64,000 bases of DNA, taken from positions 124,001 through 188,000 of the forward strand of contig NZ_PQSU01000007.1 of assembly GCF_002920615.1 (NCBI RefSeq), in the 5' to 3' direction. The notes under the pieces were generated by a model, which saw only the letters and a list, made by a program, of their open reading frames with translations, ran no database searches and was not told the origin of the DNA. Source of the DNA: Streptomyces sp. Ru62. Its GTDB lineage: Bacteria; Actinomycetota; Actinomycetes; Streptomycetales; Streptomycetaceae. Position numbers and translations under genes: made by a program. Position 1 is the first letter of the stretch; the number at the start of each line of letters is the position of its first letter. Below are positions 28,527-37,413 of this stretch, in pieces.

Positions 28527-30269
28527 ATGGCCAAACAGAACGTCGCCGAGCAGTTCGTCGACATCCTCGTCCGCGCCGGGGTGCGGCGCCTGTACGGCGT
28601 CGTCGGCGACAGCCTCAACCCGGTCGTGGACGCCGTCCGCCGCAATGCCGCCATCGACTGGATCCATGTCCGTCACGAGGAGTCCGCCGCCTTCGCGGCC
28701 GGCGCCGAGGCCCAGATCACCGGGAAGCTGGCCGCCTGCGCGGGCTCCTGCGGCCCGGGCAACCTGCACCTGATCAACGGCCTGTACGACGCCCACCGCT
28801 CGATGGCCCCGGTGCTGGCCCTCGCCTCGCACATCCCGTCGAGCGAGATCGGCCTCGGTTACTTCCAGGAGACCCATCCGGAACGGCTGTTCCAGGAGTG
28901 CAGCCACTACTGCGAGCTGATCTCCAGCCCGAAGCAGATGCCCCGGCTGCTGCAGACCGCCATCCAGCACGCGGTCGGCCGCAGCGGGGTGAGCGTGGTG
29001 GCCCTGCCCGGCGACATCGCCGCCGAACCGGCCCCGGAGAAGGCGGCGCAGAGCGCGCTCGTCACCTCCCGGCCCACCGTGCGGCCGGGCGACGCCGAGA
29101 TCGACGCGCTCGCGGAGATGATCGACGAGGCCGACAGGGTCACCCTGTTCTGCGGGAGCGGCACGGCCGGCGCCCACGCCGAGGTCATGGAGTTCGCCGG
29201 GAGGATCAAGTCGCCGGTCGGGCACGCGCTGCGCGGCAAGGAGTTCATCCAGTACGACAACCCGTACGACGTCGGCATGAGCGGACTGCTCGGCTACGGC
29301 GCCGCCTACGAGGCCACCCACGAGTGCGATCTGCTGATCCTGATCGGCACCGACTTCCCGTACAACGCGTTCCTGCCGGACGACGTGCGGATCGCGCAGA
29401 TCGACGTACGGCCCGAGGTGCTCGGCCGCCGCTCGCGGCTCGACCTGGCCGTGTGGGGCGACGTCCGCGAGACGCTGCGGTGCCTGGTCCCGCGCGTCAG
29501 GGAGAAGACGGACCGGCGATTCCTCGACCGGATGCTGAAGAGGCACGCCGACGCGCTGGAGGGCGTGGTCAAGGCGTACACCCGGAAGGTCGACAAGCAC
29601 ATCCCGATCCATCCCGAGTACGTGGCCGCGGTACTGGACGAAGTCGCCGACGAGGACGCCGTGTTCACCGTGGACACCGGGATGTGCAACGTCTGGGCCG
29701 CCCGGTACGTCTCGCCCAACGGCCGCCGCCGGATCATCGGTTCCTTCTCGCACGGGTCGATGGCGAACGCGCTGCCGATGGCCATCGGCGCCCAGTTCAC
29801 CGACCGGCACCGGCAGGTGGTCGCCATGGCCGGGGACGGCGGGTTCTCCATGCTGATGGGGGACTTCCTGACCCTCGTGCAGTACGACCTGCCGGTCAAG
29901 GTGGTGCTGTTCAACAACTCCTCCCTCGGCATGGTCGAACTGGAGATGCTGGTCGCCGGGCTGCCCTCGTACGGCACCACCAACACCAACCCCGACTTCG
30001 CCGCCGTCGCCCGGGCCTGCGGCGCGTACGGCGTGCGCGTGGAGAAGCCCAAGCAGCTCGCCGGGGCCCTCAGGGACGCCTTCCGGCACAAGGGGCCGGC
30101 CCTGGTCGACGTCGTCACCGACCCCAACGCCCTGTCCATCCCGCCGAAGATCAGCGCCGAGATGGTGACCGGGTTCGCGCTGTCCGCCTCCAAGATCGTG
30201 CTGGACGGCGGGGTCGGCCGGATGCTCCAGATGGCCCGCTCCAACCTGCGCAACGTACCGCGGCTCTGA
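28527..30269 (+). CDS. poxB: Pyruvate dehydrogenase (quinone)/pyruvate oxidase, ThDP-dependent
   Basis: A 580-aa three-domain ThDP enzyme. The PYR domain (about 1-175) has YGVVGDSLNPVVDA and the activating Glu in HVRHEESAAFAAGAEA; a FAD-binding-like middle domain (about 190-335) follows; the PP domain (about 360-540) has the ThDP motif GDGGFSMLMGDF...NN (about 437-465). It matches PoxB-type enzymes that decarboxylate pyruvate to acetate and pass electrons to quinone. A C-terminal membrane-association tail is plausible (LQMARSNLRNV). It stands alone with its own short leader. Confidence 0.88.
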   Translation: MAKQNVAEQFVDILVRAGVRRLYGVVGDSLNPVVDAVRRNAAIDWIHVRHEESAAFAAGAEAQITGKLAACAGSCGPGNLHLINGLYDAHRSMAPVLALASHIPSSEIGLGYFQETHPERLFQECSHYCELISSPKQMPRLLQTAIQHAVGRSGVSVVALPGDIAAEPAPEKAAQSALVTSRPTVRPGDAEIDALAEMIDEADRVTLFCGSGTAGAHAEVMEFAGRIKSPVGHALRGKEFIQYDNPYDVGMSGLLGYGAAYEATHECDLLILIGTDFPYNAFLPDDVRIAQIDVRPEVLGRRSRLDLAVWGDVRETLRCLVPRVREKTDRRFLDRMLKRHADALEGVVKAYTRKVDKHIPIHPEYVAAVLDEVADEDAVFTVDTGMCNVWAARYVSPNGRRRIIGSFSHGSMANALPMAIGAQFTDRHRQVVAMAGDGGFSMLMGDFLTLVQYDLPVKVVLFNNSSLGMVELEMLVAGLPSYGTTNTNPDFAAVARACGAYGVRVEKPKQLAGALRDAFRHKGPALVDVVTDPNALSIPPKISAEMVTGFALSASKIVLDGGVGRMLQMARSNLRNVPRL

Positions 30270-30557
30270 GGGGGGTGATTTCGGCCAGTTTCACGTGGCG
30301 TGACGACGTGACGTCAGCCGGTGCCGGACGCGGCCGGACCGGTGTCCCGGGGCTTCCGTGGCGTCCGGCGGCGTCCGGTGAGCGCGAGGTCCGGCCGCGG
30401 AGGTGTCCGACGGCCGGGCCGGGCGGGGTGCGGATATGGCCGAACCACCGGTCATCGGGCATGCGCCAGGACTGCCCGGGAGCCTGCTGGGCAAGCATCC
30501 CCCCGTGAACGTGTTCGACCAGGAGGGGCAGGGACCGGCGGCGTGCGGGCGGGGGTC

Positions 30558-31031
30558 ATGAAGAGGCAGGCGCGAGGGGGCGGTCCCGTGACGGTAGGGG
30601 CCTTCTCGGCGACAACGGGGGAAGAGACCGACACCACCACCGAACACGCGCGGCGGCTGCGGCGCGAGCTGGGCCGGGCGGACCTCAGGGCGGTGCCGGA
30701 GGCCCGCCGGGAGCTGCGCGAACTGCTGCGGCACTGGGGCAAACCGGGCCGCTCGGAGATCGCCGAGCTGCTCACCAGCGAACTCGTCACCAACGCGCTC
30801 GTCCACACCGACGACGACGCCGTCCTCACGGCCGTCGTGGACCCCGGCGGACTGCGCGTGGAGGTACGCGACTTCGTGGCCCGCAGACCCGAGCCGCGGG
30901 CGCCGGACACGGACGACGACACCCACGGCCGGGGCCTGCTGCTGGTGCAGTCCCTCGCCGACGCCTGGGGCGTACGGCCGCACGAGGTGGGCAAGTCGGT
31001 GTGGTTCGAACTCGGCGCCGAGGCGGCGTGA
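30558..31031 (+). CDS. ATP-binding protein, RsbW/SpoIIAB-like HATPase
   Basis: A 157-aa single-domain GHKL ATPase resembling anti-sigma-factor kinases. The N-box is ELLTSELVTNALVHT (about 75-89) and the G-box HGRGLLLVQSLADAWG (about 121-136). There is no sensor or membrane part. Streptomyces has dozens of these, usually regulating sigma factors or pairing with PP2C phosphatases; no sigma factor or antagonist lies next to it. ATG 30558 has a G-rich site; GTG 30588 is an alternative that would remove ten basic residues. A bidirectional terminator follows. Confidence 0.82.
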   Translation: MKRQARGGGPVTVGAFSATTGEETDTTTEHARRLRRELGRADLRAVPEARRELRELLRHWGKPGRSEIAELLTSELVTNALVHTDDDAVLTAVVDPGGLRVEVRDFVARRPEPRAPDTDDDTHGRGLLLVQSLADAWGVRPHEVGKSVWFELGAEAA

Positions 31032-31042
31032 GGCGGAGCGCA

Positions 31043-31085
31043 ACGGGACGGGGGCGTGACCCGCGCGGTCACGCCCCCGTCCCGT
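31043..31085. terminator. Bidirectional terminator, 19-bp perfect stem
   Basis: ACGGGACGGGGGCGTGACC (31043-31061) and its exact complement (31067-31085) flank a 5-base loop. It lies between the convergent HATPase and DUF2637 genes and should stop transcription from both sides. Confidence 0.88.
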
Positions 31086-31112
31086 ACCGCGGTGGCACCG
31101 CGGGGCCGGCTG

Positions 31113-32156
31113 TCAGCCGAACTGCTGCTCCAGGTCCTTCAGCTTGCGCTCCAGGGAGTCCAGGCGCGGCAGGGCCATGGTGTCGTCCTCGGCGGTGAGG
31201 TCGACGGTCACCGGCTCACTCCCGCTGGGGACCCGCTGCAGGGAGGGCCGTGCGCGGACGGGCAGTTGCTCCGCGGTCGATATGGCAGGCTCCGCGGTCG
31301 CGGGAGCCGGGCCGCGCTCCACGGCCTGCACCTCGACCTGGCGGCCGGCACCCCGGCCGACGAAGCCGCGCTGGCCCCGGCTGATCGCCTTCAGCTGGGC
31401 GCGCTCCACACGCTGCTGGTCGCGCCGCCGCTGCCGGGTCTCCTCCTTCTGCCGCTTGTCCTCCCGGACCTCCTCGACGGCCTCGTCGAGGCTGCGCACG
31501 CCCTCCAGGAGCATCAGCGACCAGGCCTTGTACGTCTCGCGGGGCGCCCGCACCCAGCGCACGATCCGGATCTGCGGCAGCGGACGGGGCACCAGGCCCT
31601 GCTCGCGCAGCGCGGCCCGGCGGGTCTGCTTCAACGCCCGGTCGAACAGTACGGCCGCCGACAGCGACATGCCGGAGAAGAACTGCGGCGCACCGGCGTG
31701 CCCGACGCCCCGGGGCGCGTGCACCCAGTTGAACCAGGCCGCCGCCGCTGCGAACAGCCAGACCAGTATCCGGGAACCGAGCGCCGCGTCACCGTGGCTG
31801 GCCTCGCGGACCGCGAGGACGGAGCAGAACATCGCCGCGCCGTCCAGGCCGAACGGCACCAGGTACTGCCAGCCGTCGGTCAGCCCGAGGTTCTGCTCAC
31901 CGAAGCCGACGAGGCCGTGGAAGGACAGGGCCGCCGCCACCGCCGCACAGCAGAACAGGAGTACGTAGGAGGCCGTGCCGTAGATGGCCTCCTTGCGCCT
32001 GCGGCGCTCCTCGCTGCGCTCCCACGAGTCGTCCGCGCTCGCGTTCTCCCCGGAGGAGCGCTTTCCGCGCGCGAGCACCGCCACCGCCGCCAGCACGCCC
32101 AGGAGCAGTACGGCGCCCGGAAGCAACCAGTTCAGCGATATGTCGGTCAGTCTCAT
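31113..32156 (-). CDS. DUF2637 membrane protein with charged coiled-coil tail
   Basis: A 347-aa protein. One N-terminal membrane segment (about 10-28) is followed by a charged loop (WERSEERRRRKEA), then about four segments (62-180) with the DUF2637 pattern (ASYVLLFCCAAVAAALSF, PFGLDGAAMFCSVLA, WFNWVHA). The C-terminal half is highly charged and probably coiled-coil (EEVREDKRQKEETRQRRRD). DUF2637 proteins are related to Spd plasmid-spread proteins and occur on actinomycete chromosomes; the role is unknown. ATG 32156 follows GGGA. A short predicted helix (LERKLKDLEQQFG) ends the protein. Confidence 0.78.
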   Translation of the reverse strand: MRLTDISLNWLLPGAVLLLGVLAAVAVLARGKRSSGENASADDSWERSEERRRRKEAIYGTASYVLLFCCAAVAAALSFHGLVGFGEQNLGLTDGWQYLVPFGLDGAAMFCSVLAVREASHGDAALGSRILVWLFAAAAAWFNWVHAPRGVGHAGAPQFFSGMSLSAAVLFDRALKQTRRAALREQGLVPRPLPQIRIVRWVRAPRETYKAWSLMLLEGVRSLDEAVEEVREDKRQKEETRQRRRDQQRVERAQLKAISRGQRGFVGRGAGRQVEVQAVERGPAPATAEPAISTAEQLPVRARPSLQRVPSGSEPVTVDLTAEDDTMALPRLDSLERKLKDLEQQFG

Positions 32157-32471
32157 CAGGGGTCCCTTGCATTGGGATAGGGCGTAACGCCCGCCATAGT
32201 GGCCCACTCCCGAGGGCCCTCAGGGGGTTTCGGGGCAAGAGGCCGCCAATAAGGTGCAAGGGGATGCCCAGGACGGCGTTCTGCTCGAACTGCCGCGTGA
32301 GGGGCGGGAGTTGAGTTCGAATAAGACTACCCGTACGGGTGGTTCCTCGGAAAGTTCCCGCGACAGGTGAGGAAGTTGTGAATCACCAGTGCGTGAACCG
32401 GGCCGAGGGCGGGCGGTCCTGTGCCGGTGATCCTAGTGGACCCGCGGGCGTGCTCCCGACCTGAACGTCCC
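32157..32471. other. Non-coding gap between DUF2637 and FhuF-like genes
   Basis: 315 bp without a credible gene. It holds a 12-bp perfect palindrome ACCCGTACGGGT (32329-32340) and a CGAACT...AGTTCG inverted pair (about 32287-32320). The patch 32310-32390 is noticeably richer in A/T than its surroundings, as expected for a promoter region of the minus-strand DUF2637 gene. A small RNA is possible but nothing shows it directly. Confidence 0.4.
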
Positions 32472-33314
32472 TCAAGCGGCCGCGGTGGCGGTGAGTTTGG
32501 CGATCCGCTCGCTGTCGCAGGTGCGCGGGCAGGTGGCGCAGGGGTCGTCCGGGCGGACGGTGTAGAACATGCAGCAGCTCACCCGGTCCCGGGTGGGCAG
32601 CGGTGAGCCGTCCGGCCCGGTCAGCGTCCGGAACCCGGCGGAGCCGGCGTACGGCAGGGTCGCCCCCGGCAGCAGCAGCTCCAGCTCCCGTACGGCCCGC
32701 GCCGCCTCCGGCTCACCGAACAGCCCGGCGACGTACCACAGCCCCTCCACGAGCTCGTCGGTGGCCATGCCCCACAGTGCGCGCCCGCGCCGCCGCATCC
32801 GGGGCCCGAAGGCGCCGAGCACCGGCTCCAGGTGCCCGGCCACGGCCGCCCGCACCTCGGCCCGCAGCGCCTCCTCGTCCGGCACGACGACCGTGCCGGG
32901 CAGCGCGGCGGCGGGGTCGCCCGGCAGGCAGGCGACGGAGACGGGAGGCCGTACGGCCATCCGGCCGGCCGTGCGGTCGTACCAGACGTGGGTCACGGGC
33001 AGCCGGGGCACCCGGCGGTGCAGGAACCACGGGACGGTGATCAGCAGGCAGGCCGGCCAGGCGTAGCGGTGCAGGCCGAAGCTCGCGACGACGTCCGGGC
33101 GGGCGGGCCGGCCGTAGTCCCGCACCACCTGGTCCGCGTCCAGGGCGAGGAAGGCGTCCAGCTCCGTGCCGCCCGCCGCGAGCCCGGCGGCGCCGGTCCA
33201 GCCCCCGCCCGTGGGCGCCGGGTCGTCCGGTCCCAGCTCGGTCACGGTCAGGCCCGGGAAGGCCGTGGCGAGGCGGTCGTAGGCGGCGGTGAGCGGCGAG
33301 GCCGCAGCGGGCAT
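32472..33314 (-). CDS. FhuF-like ferric-siderophore reductase
   Basis: A 280-aa cytosolic protein ending with the FhuF-type [2Fe-2S] ligand set: SCCMFYTVRPDDPCATCPRTC (CCX10CX2C, about 251-266). The preceding domain contains the LHRYAWPACLLITVPWFLHRR and TVWYD-like features of this family. FhuF proteins release iron from imported ferric siderophores. ATG 33314 is 52 bp from an iron-box palindrome, so expression should rise when iron is scarce. No siderophore synthesis or uptake gene is adjacent, so it probably serves siderophore systems elsewhere. Confidence 0.85.
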   Translation of the reverse strand: MPAAASPLTAAYDRLATAFPGLTVTELGPDDPAPTGGGWTGAAGLAAGGTELDAFLALDADQVVRDYGRPARPDVVASFGLHRYAWPACLLITVPWFLHRRVPRLPVTHVWYDRTAGRMAVRPPVSVACLPGDPAAALPGTVVVPDEEALRAEVRAAVAGHLEPVLGAFGPRMRRRGRALWGMATDELVEGLWYVAGLFGEPEAARAVRELELLLPGATLPYAGSAGFRTLTGPDGSPLPTRDRVSCCMFYTVRPDDPCATCPRTCDSERIAKLTATAAA

Positions 33315-33366
33315 GGCGGGACCACCGGTCCTTGGACACGTCCGTGATGCACGGACTGGGCTGCAC

Positions 33367-33381
33367 AGGTAAGGCTTACCT
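33367..33381 (-). promoter_or_regulatory. Iron box (DmdR1/IdeR-type operator)
   Basis: AGGTAAG and CTTACCT flank a single G, a perfect 7+1+7 palindrome matching the core of the actinobacterial iron box (TTAGGTTAGGCTAACCTAA). It lies 53 bp upstream of the FhuF-like start, where a bound iron-loaded DmdR would repress. It could also influence the divergent GntR gene. Confidence 0.75.
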
Positions 33382-33430
33382 TACCCGGAGTTGTCGGAGT
33401 TTGAACTGTCGCCCGGTGCGCCTAAGGTGC

Positions 33431-33460
33431 TTGACGGACAAGCGACAACCCGTCGTTAAT
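33431..33460 (+). promoter_or_regulatory. Candidate promoter of the FadR-type regulator
   Basis: TTGACG at 33431-33436 and GTTAAT at 33455-33460 (18-bp spacer). A GACGG...CCGTC inverted repeat lies between the hexamers and repeated GACAAGC sequences flank them, so autoregulation by the encoded GntR protein is plausible. Confidence 0.4.
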
Positions 33461-33494
33461 GACCCCAAGTGCCGACAAGCCGCCAGGAGGAGCC

Positions 33495-34283
33495 GTGAAG
33501 CAGGGCGTGCAGGGCTCCCCGGGCGCGCCGGCCGCCGCCCGGGTGCCCGCGCAGCAGCGGCAGCGGCCGGCCGCCGGTGCCGACCCGGGCCGGGAACGGG
33601 ACGCCGCGGTGCCGGACGCGGCGCGGGGCGAGCACACCCACGGTGAGTGGCCGGTCCCGGAGTCGCGGGCCGCCGTGCAGCGCTCCTCGGTGCGCGGGCA
33701 GATCCTGGACGCGCTGCGCACGGCGCTGGTCACCGGCGACCTCAAGCCGGGCGAGGTCTACTCGGCGCCGGTGCTCGGGGAACGCTTCGGCGTCTCGGCC
33801 ACGCCCGTGCGGGAGGCCATGCAGCAGCTCGCGCTGGAGGGCGCCGTCGAAGTCGTGCCCAACCGCGGCTTCCGGGTGGTCGAGCGGGGCGCCCGGGAGC
33901 TGGCCGAGCTGGCGGAGGTGCGCGCGCTCATCGAGGTCCCGGTGATGCTGCGGCTCGCGCGGACGGTGCCCGCCGAGCGGTGGACCGAGCTGCGGCCGCT
34001 CGCGGAGGAGACGGTACGGGTGGCCGCCGCCGGCTGCCCGGCGACGTACGCGGAGTCCGACAGGGCCTTCCACCGGACCCTGCTCGGCCTGTCGGGCAAC
34101 GAGCAACTGGTCCGCATCGCCGAGGACCTGCACCGGCGGTCCCAGTGGCCCCCGGTGCGGCGGGGACGGCCCGAGCTGCTCGCCGACGCGGCGGAGCACC
34201 TCGCCCTGCTGGACGCCCTTGCCTCCGGCGACGTGGAGCGGGTGCGGGGGCTCGTGGGCGGGCATTTCGCGGGCGCGGCCTGA
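33495..34283 (+). CDS. GntR/FadR family transcriptional regulator
   Basis: A 262-aa regulator. A disordered Ala/Arg/Pro-rich N-terminus of about 60 residues precedes a winged helix (about 65-130) with LGERFGVSATPVREAMQQLALEGAVEV and PNRGFRVVE, then an FCD ligand domain (about 135-255) with ALIEVPVMLRLA and YAESDRAFHRTLLGLSGN, where Asp and His bind metal. GTG 33495 follows AGGAGG at 5-base spacing, the strongest site here. FCD members usually sense organic acids; the target is unknown. Confidence 0.85.
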   Translation: MKQGVQGSPGAPAAARVPAQQRQRPAAGADPGRERDAAVPDAARGEHTHGEWPVPESRAAVQRSSVRGQILDALRTALVTGDLKPGEVYSAPVLGERFGVSATPVREAMQQLALEGAVEVVPNRGFRVVERGARELAELAEVRALIEVPVMLRLARTVPAERWTELRPLAEETVRVAAAGCPATYAESDRAFHRTLLGLSGNEQLVRIAEDLHRRSQWPPVRRGRPELLADAAEHLALLDALASGDVERVRGLVGGHFAGAA

Positions 34284-34345
34284 GGCTTTGCGGCGGGGCC
34301 GCCGGTGGGGTGCGGGCCGTCTGCCGGGTACGGGTCCCTGGCTGG

Positions 34346-34414
34346 TCGCGCAGTTTCCCGCGCCCCTTCGGGGCGCATCCTCCGCACCCCCAGGGGCGCG
34401 GGGGAACTGCGCGA
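34346..34414. terminator. Large inverted repeat between convergent genes
   Basis: TCGCGCAGTTTCCCGCGCCCC (with one mismatch) at 34346-34366 pairs with GGGGCGCGGGGGAACTGCGCGA at 34393-34414; the loop contains a smaller GCGCCCC/GGGGCGC hairpin. This sequence type (GCGCAGTTCCCCGCGCCCC) is scattered between genes in many Streptomyces genomes. It sits between convergent genes, as expected for a bidirectional terminator. Confidence 0.75.
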
Positions 34415-34456
34415 GCGAGCGCCACGGGCCCGCAGACGGCGACGGACCGGCGGTCT

Positions 34457-35221
34457 CTAGGCCGTCGCCGCCCCCGGCGCGGGCGGTGCCAGTTGTTGCG
34501 CCAGCCACGTCGGCACCCCACCGAGCAGTCGGAACAGACGGCGCGCCTCCTCGCGCAGCCGGGACGCCTCCGGTTCCTCCTCCGTGTCGGCCAGGGAGAC
34601 CAGCGCGGGCGCCGTGCCCACCAGATAGCCCAACTCCTCCCGGATGCGGAGGGATTCGGCGAAGCCGTGCCGCGCCTCCGCCAACTCACCGTCCCGCAGG
34701 GCGAGTCCCGCCAGGTGGCGCCAGGTGAAGGACAGCAGCAACGGGTCGGCGTCGGCCGCGGCGGCGGCGTGCGCCCGGCGGAACGCGGCCCGGGCCGCCT
34801 GCGGGGCACCGGCCAGGTTCTGCGCCACCAGCCCGCGCCGGAAGTCCAGCAGGGCCCGCCCGGAGGCCCCCGGCGGGATCAGCGCCGCCGCCCGCCCCAG
34901 CGCGGCCCGCGCCTCGTCGGCCCGGTCCCGCACACCGAGCAGCGTGGCGGCGTACGCGAGGTAGCCCCGCTCGCACGCGGCGGCCCCCCGCTCCTCGTCG
35001 CTGTGCGCCACCGCCTCCGCCGTTCGCAGCGCGTCCTCCGCCTCCTCCCAGCCCCGCTCGGTGTACAGGCACCGTTCGGCCAGCAGGGCGGCCCGCTGCA
35101 ACGCCGGGGCGGGGCGGTCGGCGGGCAGCAGGGCCGCCGCGTCGGCCCAGCAGGCCCGGCTGCGCAACCGCCATACCGCGGTCTGGAGCGGATCTTCACC
35201 GGTGGTTCCGTTACCAGACAT
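34457..35221 (-). CDS. Helical-repeat (TPR-like) hypothetical protein
   Basis: A 254-aa all-helical protein, very rich in Ala, Arg and Glu. Helix pairs such as AEDALRTAEAVAHS, ADEARAALGRAAALIP and AEARHGFAESLRIREELG have TPR-like small-residue spacing over about 40-230. There is no signal peptide or membrane segment. ATG 35221 is supported by the MSGNGTTGEDPLQTAVWRLR start, though the ribosome site is weak. It may be a scaffold; no partner can be named. Neighbours are an unlinked GntR gene and pucR. Confidence 0.62.
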   Translation of the reverse strand: MSGNGTTGEDPLQTAVWRLRSRACWADAAALLPADRPAPALQRAALLAERCLYTERGWEEAEDALRTAEAVAHSDEERGAAACERGYLAYAATLLGVRDRADEARAALGRAAALIPPGASGRALLDFRRGLVAQNLAGAPQAARAAFRRAHAAAAADADPLLLSFTWRHLAGLALRDGELAEARHGFAESLRIREELGYLVGTAPALVSLADTEEEPEASRLREEARRLFRLLGGVPTWLAQQLAPPAPGAATA

Positions 35222-35388
35222 GGCGGTATGCGCCACGTTGCCCTCCCCGAGCACGCCATCGAGCTGTTGAGTGGTGGCGGCATTCCAGCACCAATCGCGG
35301 GGCCCGGCCAAGAGGGTGGGTGAAAGATTTCACAAAGTAGTGGGGTGCGGGCGTGACCTCGTCCGGCCGCCGCACGCCCCCGCTGACC

Positions 35389-37062
35389 TCAGCTCATGCG
35401 CAGGGCCAGGAAGAAGTCCAGCTTGTCCTCCAGGCGGGACAGGTCCCGTCCCGTCAACTGCTCGATGCGGCCGACCCGGTAGCGCAGCGTGTTGACGTGC
35501 AGGTGCAGACGGGTCGCGCAGCGCGTCCAGGAGCCGTCGGAGTCGAGGAACGCCTCCAGGGTCGGGATCAGCTCGGCCCGGTGCCGGCGGTCGTACTCCT
35601 TCAGCGGGTCCAGCAGGCGGGCCGTGAAGGCGCGCCGGACGTCGTCCGGGACGAACGGCAGCAGCAGGACGTGCGACGCCAGCTCCTGGTGGCCGGCCGC
35701 GCAGACCCGGCCGGAGCGGGCGGCGGCGACCCGGCGGGCGTGCCGGGCCTCCTCCAGGGCGCCGCGCAGGCCCTCCGCCGAGTGCACGGCCGCGCTGACC
35801 CCGAGGGTGAGCCGGCCGTCGTCGTCCAGGCCCGCCGACAGCGGCTCGCGCACCGACCGCAGCAGGGCGTCGGCGAGCAGACCGGTCTCCGAGCCGTCGT
35901 GCTCGGAGGCGACCGCGGGCAGCGGCACCAGGGCGATGGCCTCGTCGCCGGTGTGCGCGACGGCTATGCGGTCCGAGGGCTCGGGGCCGGTGGCCAGCGG
36001 GTCGACCAGCACCTCCTCCAGCAGGGACTGGGCGACCGGGCCGCCCTCGACCTCGCCGTCCTCCCACTCCACCCGGGCCACCACGACCTGCCAGTGCGGG
36101 GCCGCCCCGAGCCCGGGCAGCAGCACGGGGGCCGCCACCCTGAGGCGGGCGGCGATCTCGGCGGGCGCGGCGCCCGTCTGCACCAGCTCCAGCACCTCCT
36201 GGGCGAGCCGGCGACGGACCGTACGGGCCGCGTCCCGGCGGTCCCGCTCGACGGCGATCAGCTGGGTCACGCCCTGGAGCAGGTCCAGACGCTCACCGGG
36301 CCAGTCGCCCGCGTCCGCCTCCACGGCCAGCAGCCAGTCCGACAGGACCGTCTCGCGGACATCGCGGGCGGCCTGCGGGGAACGGCCGGAGGAGCGCACC
36401 GGGAAGAGGGAGTAGGTGGTGCCGTGCACCTGGACGCGGTGCGGGCCGCGGCGGCCGGTGCGGGTGGCCGCCAGGTGCTCGGCGGCGAGCCGGGCGCAGG
36501 TCTCGGCGGGCAGCGCCGGGCCCGCCACCTTGGAGCCGGCGATCATCCGGCCGGTGGGGGAGAGCACCCAGGCGCGCAGGTCGAGATCGGAGCCGAGCAG
36601 GTCCAGGACGACGTCCGGGCCGCCGCCGGCCGGGCCCGAGGTCATCATCCGGCGGTGCCGGTCCACGACGGCCGCCAGGTCCCCGGCGCGTTCGCCGGAG
36701 ACCTGCCGGACCACGTGCTCGGTGATCGTCGCGAACGCCACCGACTCGTGCACCGCGAACAGCGGCAGCCGGTGCTTCGCGCAGGCCAGCACCAGGTCGT
36801 CCGGCACATCGCCGAGCTCGGCCTCGCCGGCCGCGAGGGCGGCCACCCCGGCCTGCACCAGGATCCGTACGAAGGGCTCGGAGTCGGCGGCGTCCCGGCG
36901 CCAGGCCAGGCCGGTGAGCACCAGTTCACCGCCGGAGAGGTAGCGGCTCGGGTCGCGCAGGTCGGTGGTCATCACCCCGCGCACCGCGCGGTCCAGCTCG
37001 TCCTCGCCGCCGAGCAGCCGCAGGCCCAGCGCGTCGGTGTCCAGCAGTGCGCGCAGCCGCAT
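35389..37062 (-). CDS. PucR family transcriptional regulator
   Basis: A 557-aa regulator. The N-terminal PucR domain (about 1-125) contains GVMTTDLRDPSRYLSGGELVLTG, the middle part (about 160-420) includes a GGDEF-like region (TLGVSAAVHSAEGLRGALEEA), and the C-terminal helix-turn-helix carries LHLHVNTLRYRVGRIEQLTG (about 526-545). PucR proteins control purine degradation. The gene is divergent from the xanthine dehydrogenase operon with 351 bp between, so it is the obvious local regulator. ATG 37062 matches the family start (MRLRALLD); the longer reading crosses the promoter region. Confidence 0.88.
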   Translation of the reverse strand: MRLRALLDTDALGLRLLGGEDELDRAVRGVMTTDLRDPSRYLSGGELVLTGLAWRRDAADSEPFVRILVQAGVAALAAGEAELGDVPDDLVLACAKHRLPLFAVHESVAFATITEHVVRQVSGERAGDLAAVVDRHRRMMTSGPAGGGPDVVLDLLGSDLDLRAWVLSPTGRMIAGSKVAGPALPAETCARLAAEHLAATRTGRRGPHRVQVHGTTYSLFPVRSSGRSPQAARDVRETVLSDWLLAVEADAGDWPGERLDLLQGVTQLIAVERDRRDAARTVRRRLAQEVLELVQTGAAPAEIAARLRVAAPVLLPGLGAAPHWQVVVARVEWEDGEVEGGPVAQSLLEEVLVDPLATGPEPSDRIAVAHTGDEAIALVPLPAVASEHDGSETGLLADALLRSVREPLSAGLDDDGRLTLGVSAAVHSAEGLRGALEEARHARRVAAARSGRVCAAGHQELASHVLLLPFVPDDVRRAFTARLLDPLKEYDRRHRAELIPTLEAFLDSDGSWTRCATRLHLHVNTLRYRVGRIEQLTGRDLSRLEDKLDFFLALRMS

Positions 37063-37413
37063 CTCGTCGCCGCCGTTCTTTGTCTCGAAACCTACGATGG
37101 ATCTTGGAGGAGCGCCGGGAAGTGGTCCGGTGAGGGGCCGCACCGGCCGGAGTCCGGGGTCGCCGTGCCGTCACCCGCGTTTCCCCGGGAAAACGGAGAG
37201 GTTAGCGATGACCTCCGTTCATACGAATCTACAAGATGCTCGTGCTGGCCAGCGAACTCCTTCATGGTTTCGGTGACTGACCCCGTCGGAGCACAGGGCG
37301 GTGTACTGAGTCCACTCCGCGTTAACAGCACATGAACGAGCCGGGCCCGCCGCACACGGATTGGCTCAATCTGTACGACCTCAAGAGCACTGAGACGAAG
37401 AAGAGAGCCGGTC
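37063..37413. other. Divergent promoter region pucR/xdh
   Basis: 351 bp without a gene, less GC-rich than the rest. It contains the ACGGATTG/CAATCTGT inverted repeat listed next, GTTAAC at 37321-37326 and several A/T-rich patches. It should hold both divergent promoters and the PucR site(s); I could not place -35/-10 pairs with confidence. Confidence 0.5.
37356..37374 (+). promoter_or_regulatory. Inverted repeat upstream of the xdh operon
   Basis: ACGGATTG and CAATCTGT surround GCT; the inner GATTG/CAATC arms are perfect. It lies 40-58 bp upstream of the first xdh ATG, where an activator or repressor would act. PucR binding is a guess based on location only. Confidence 0.45.

Noticed and set aside
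32300..32330. tRNA-like T-loop sequence (GAGTTCGAATAAG)
   Set aside because: No matching acceptor, D or anticodon stems could be drawn around it.
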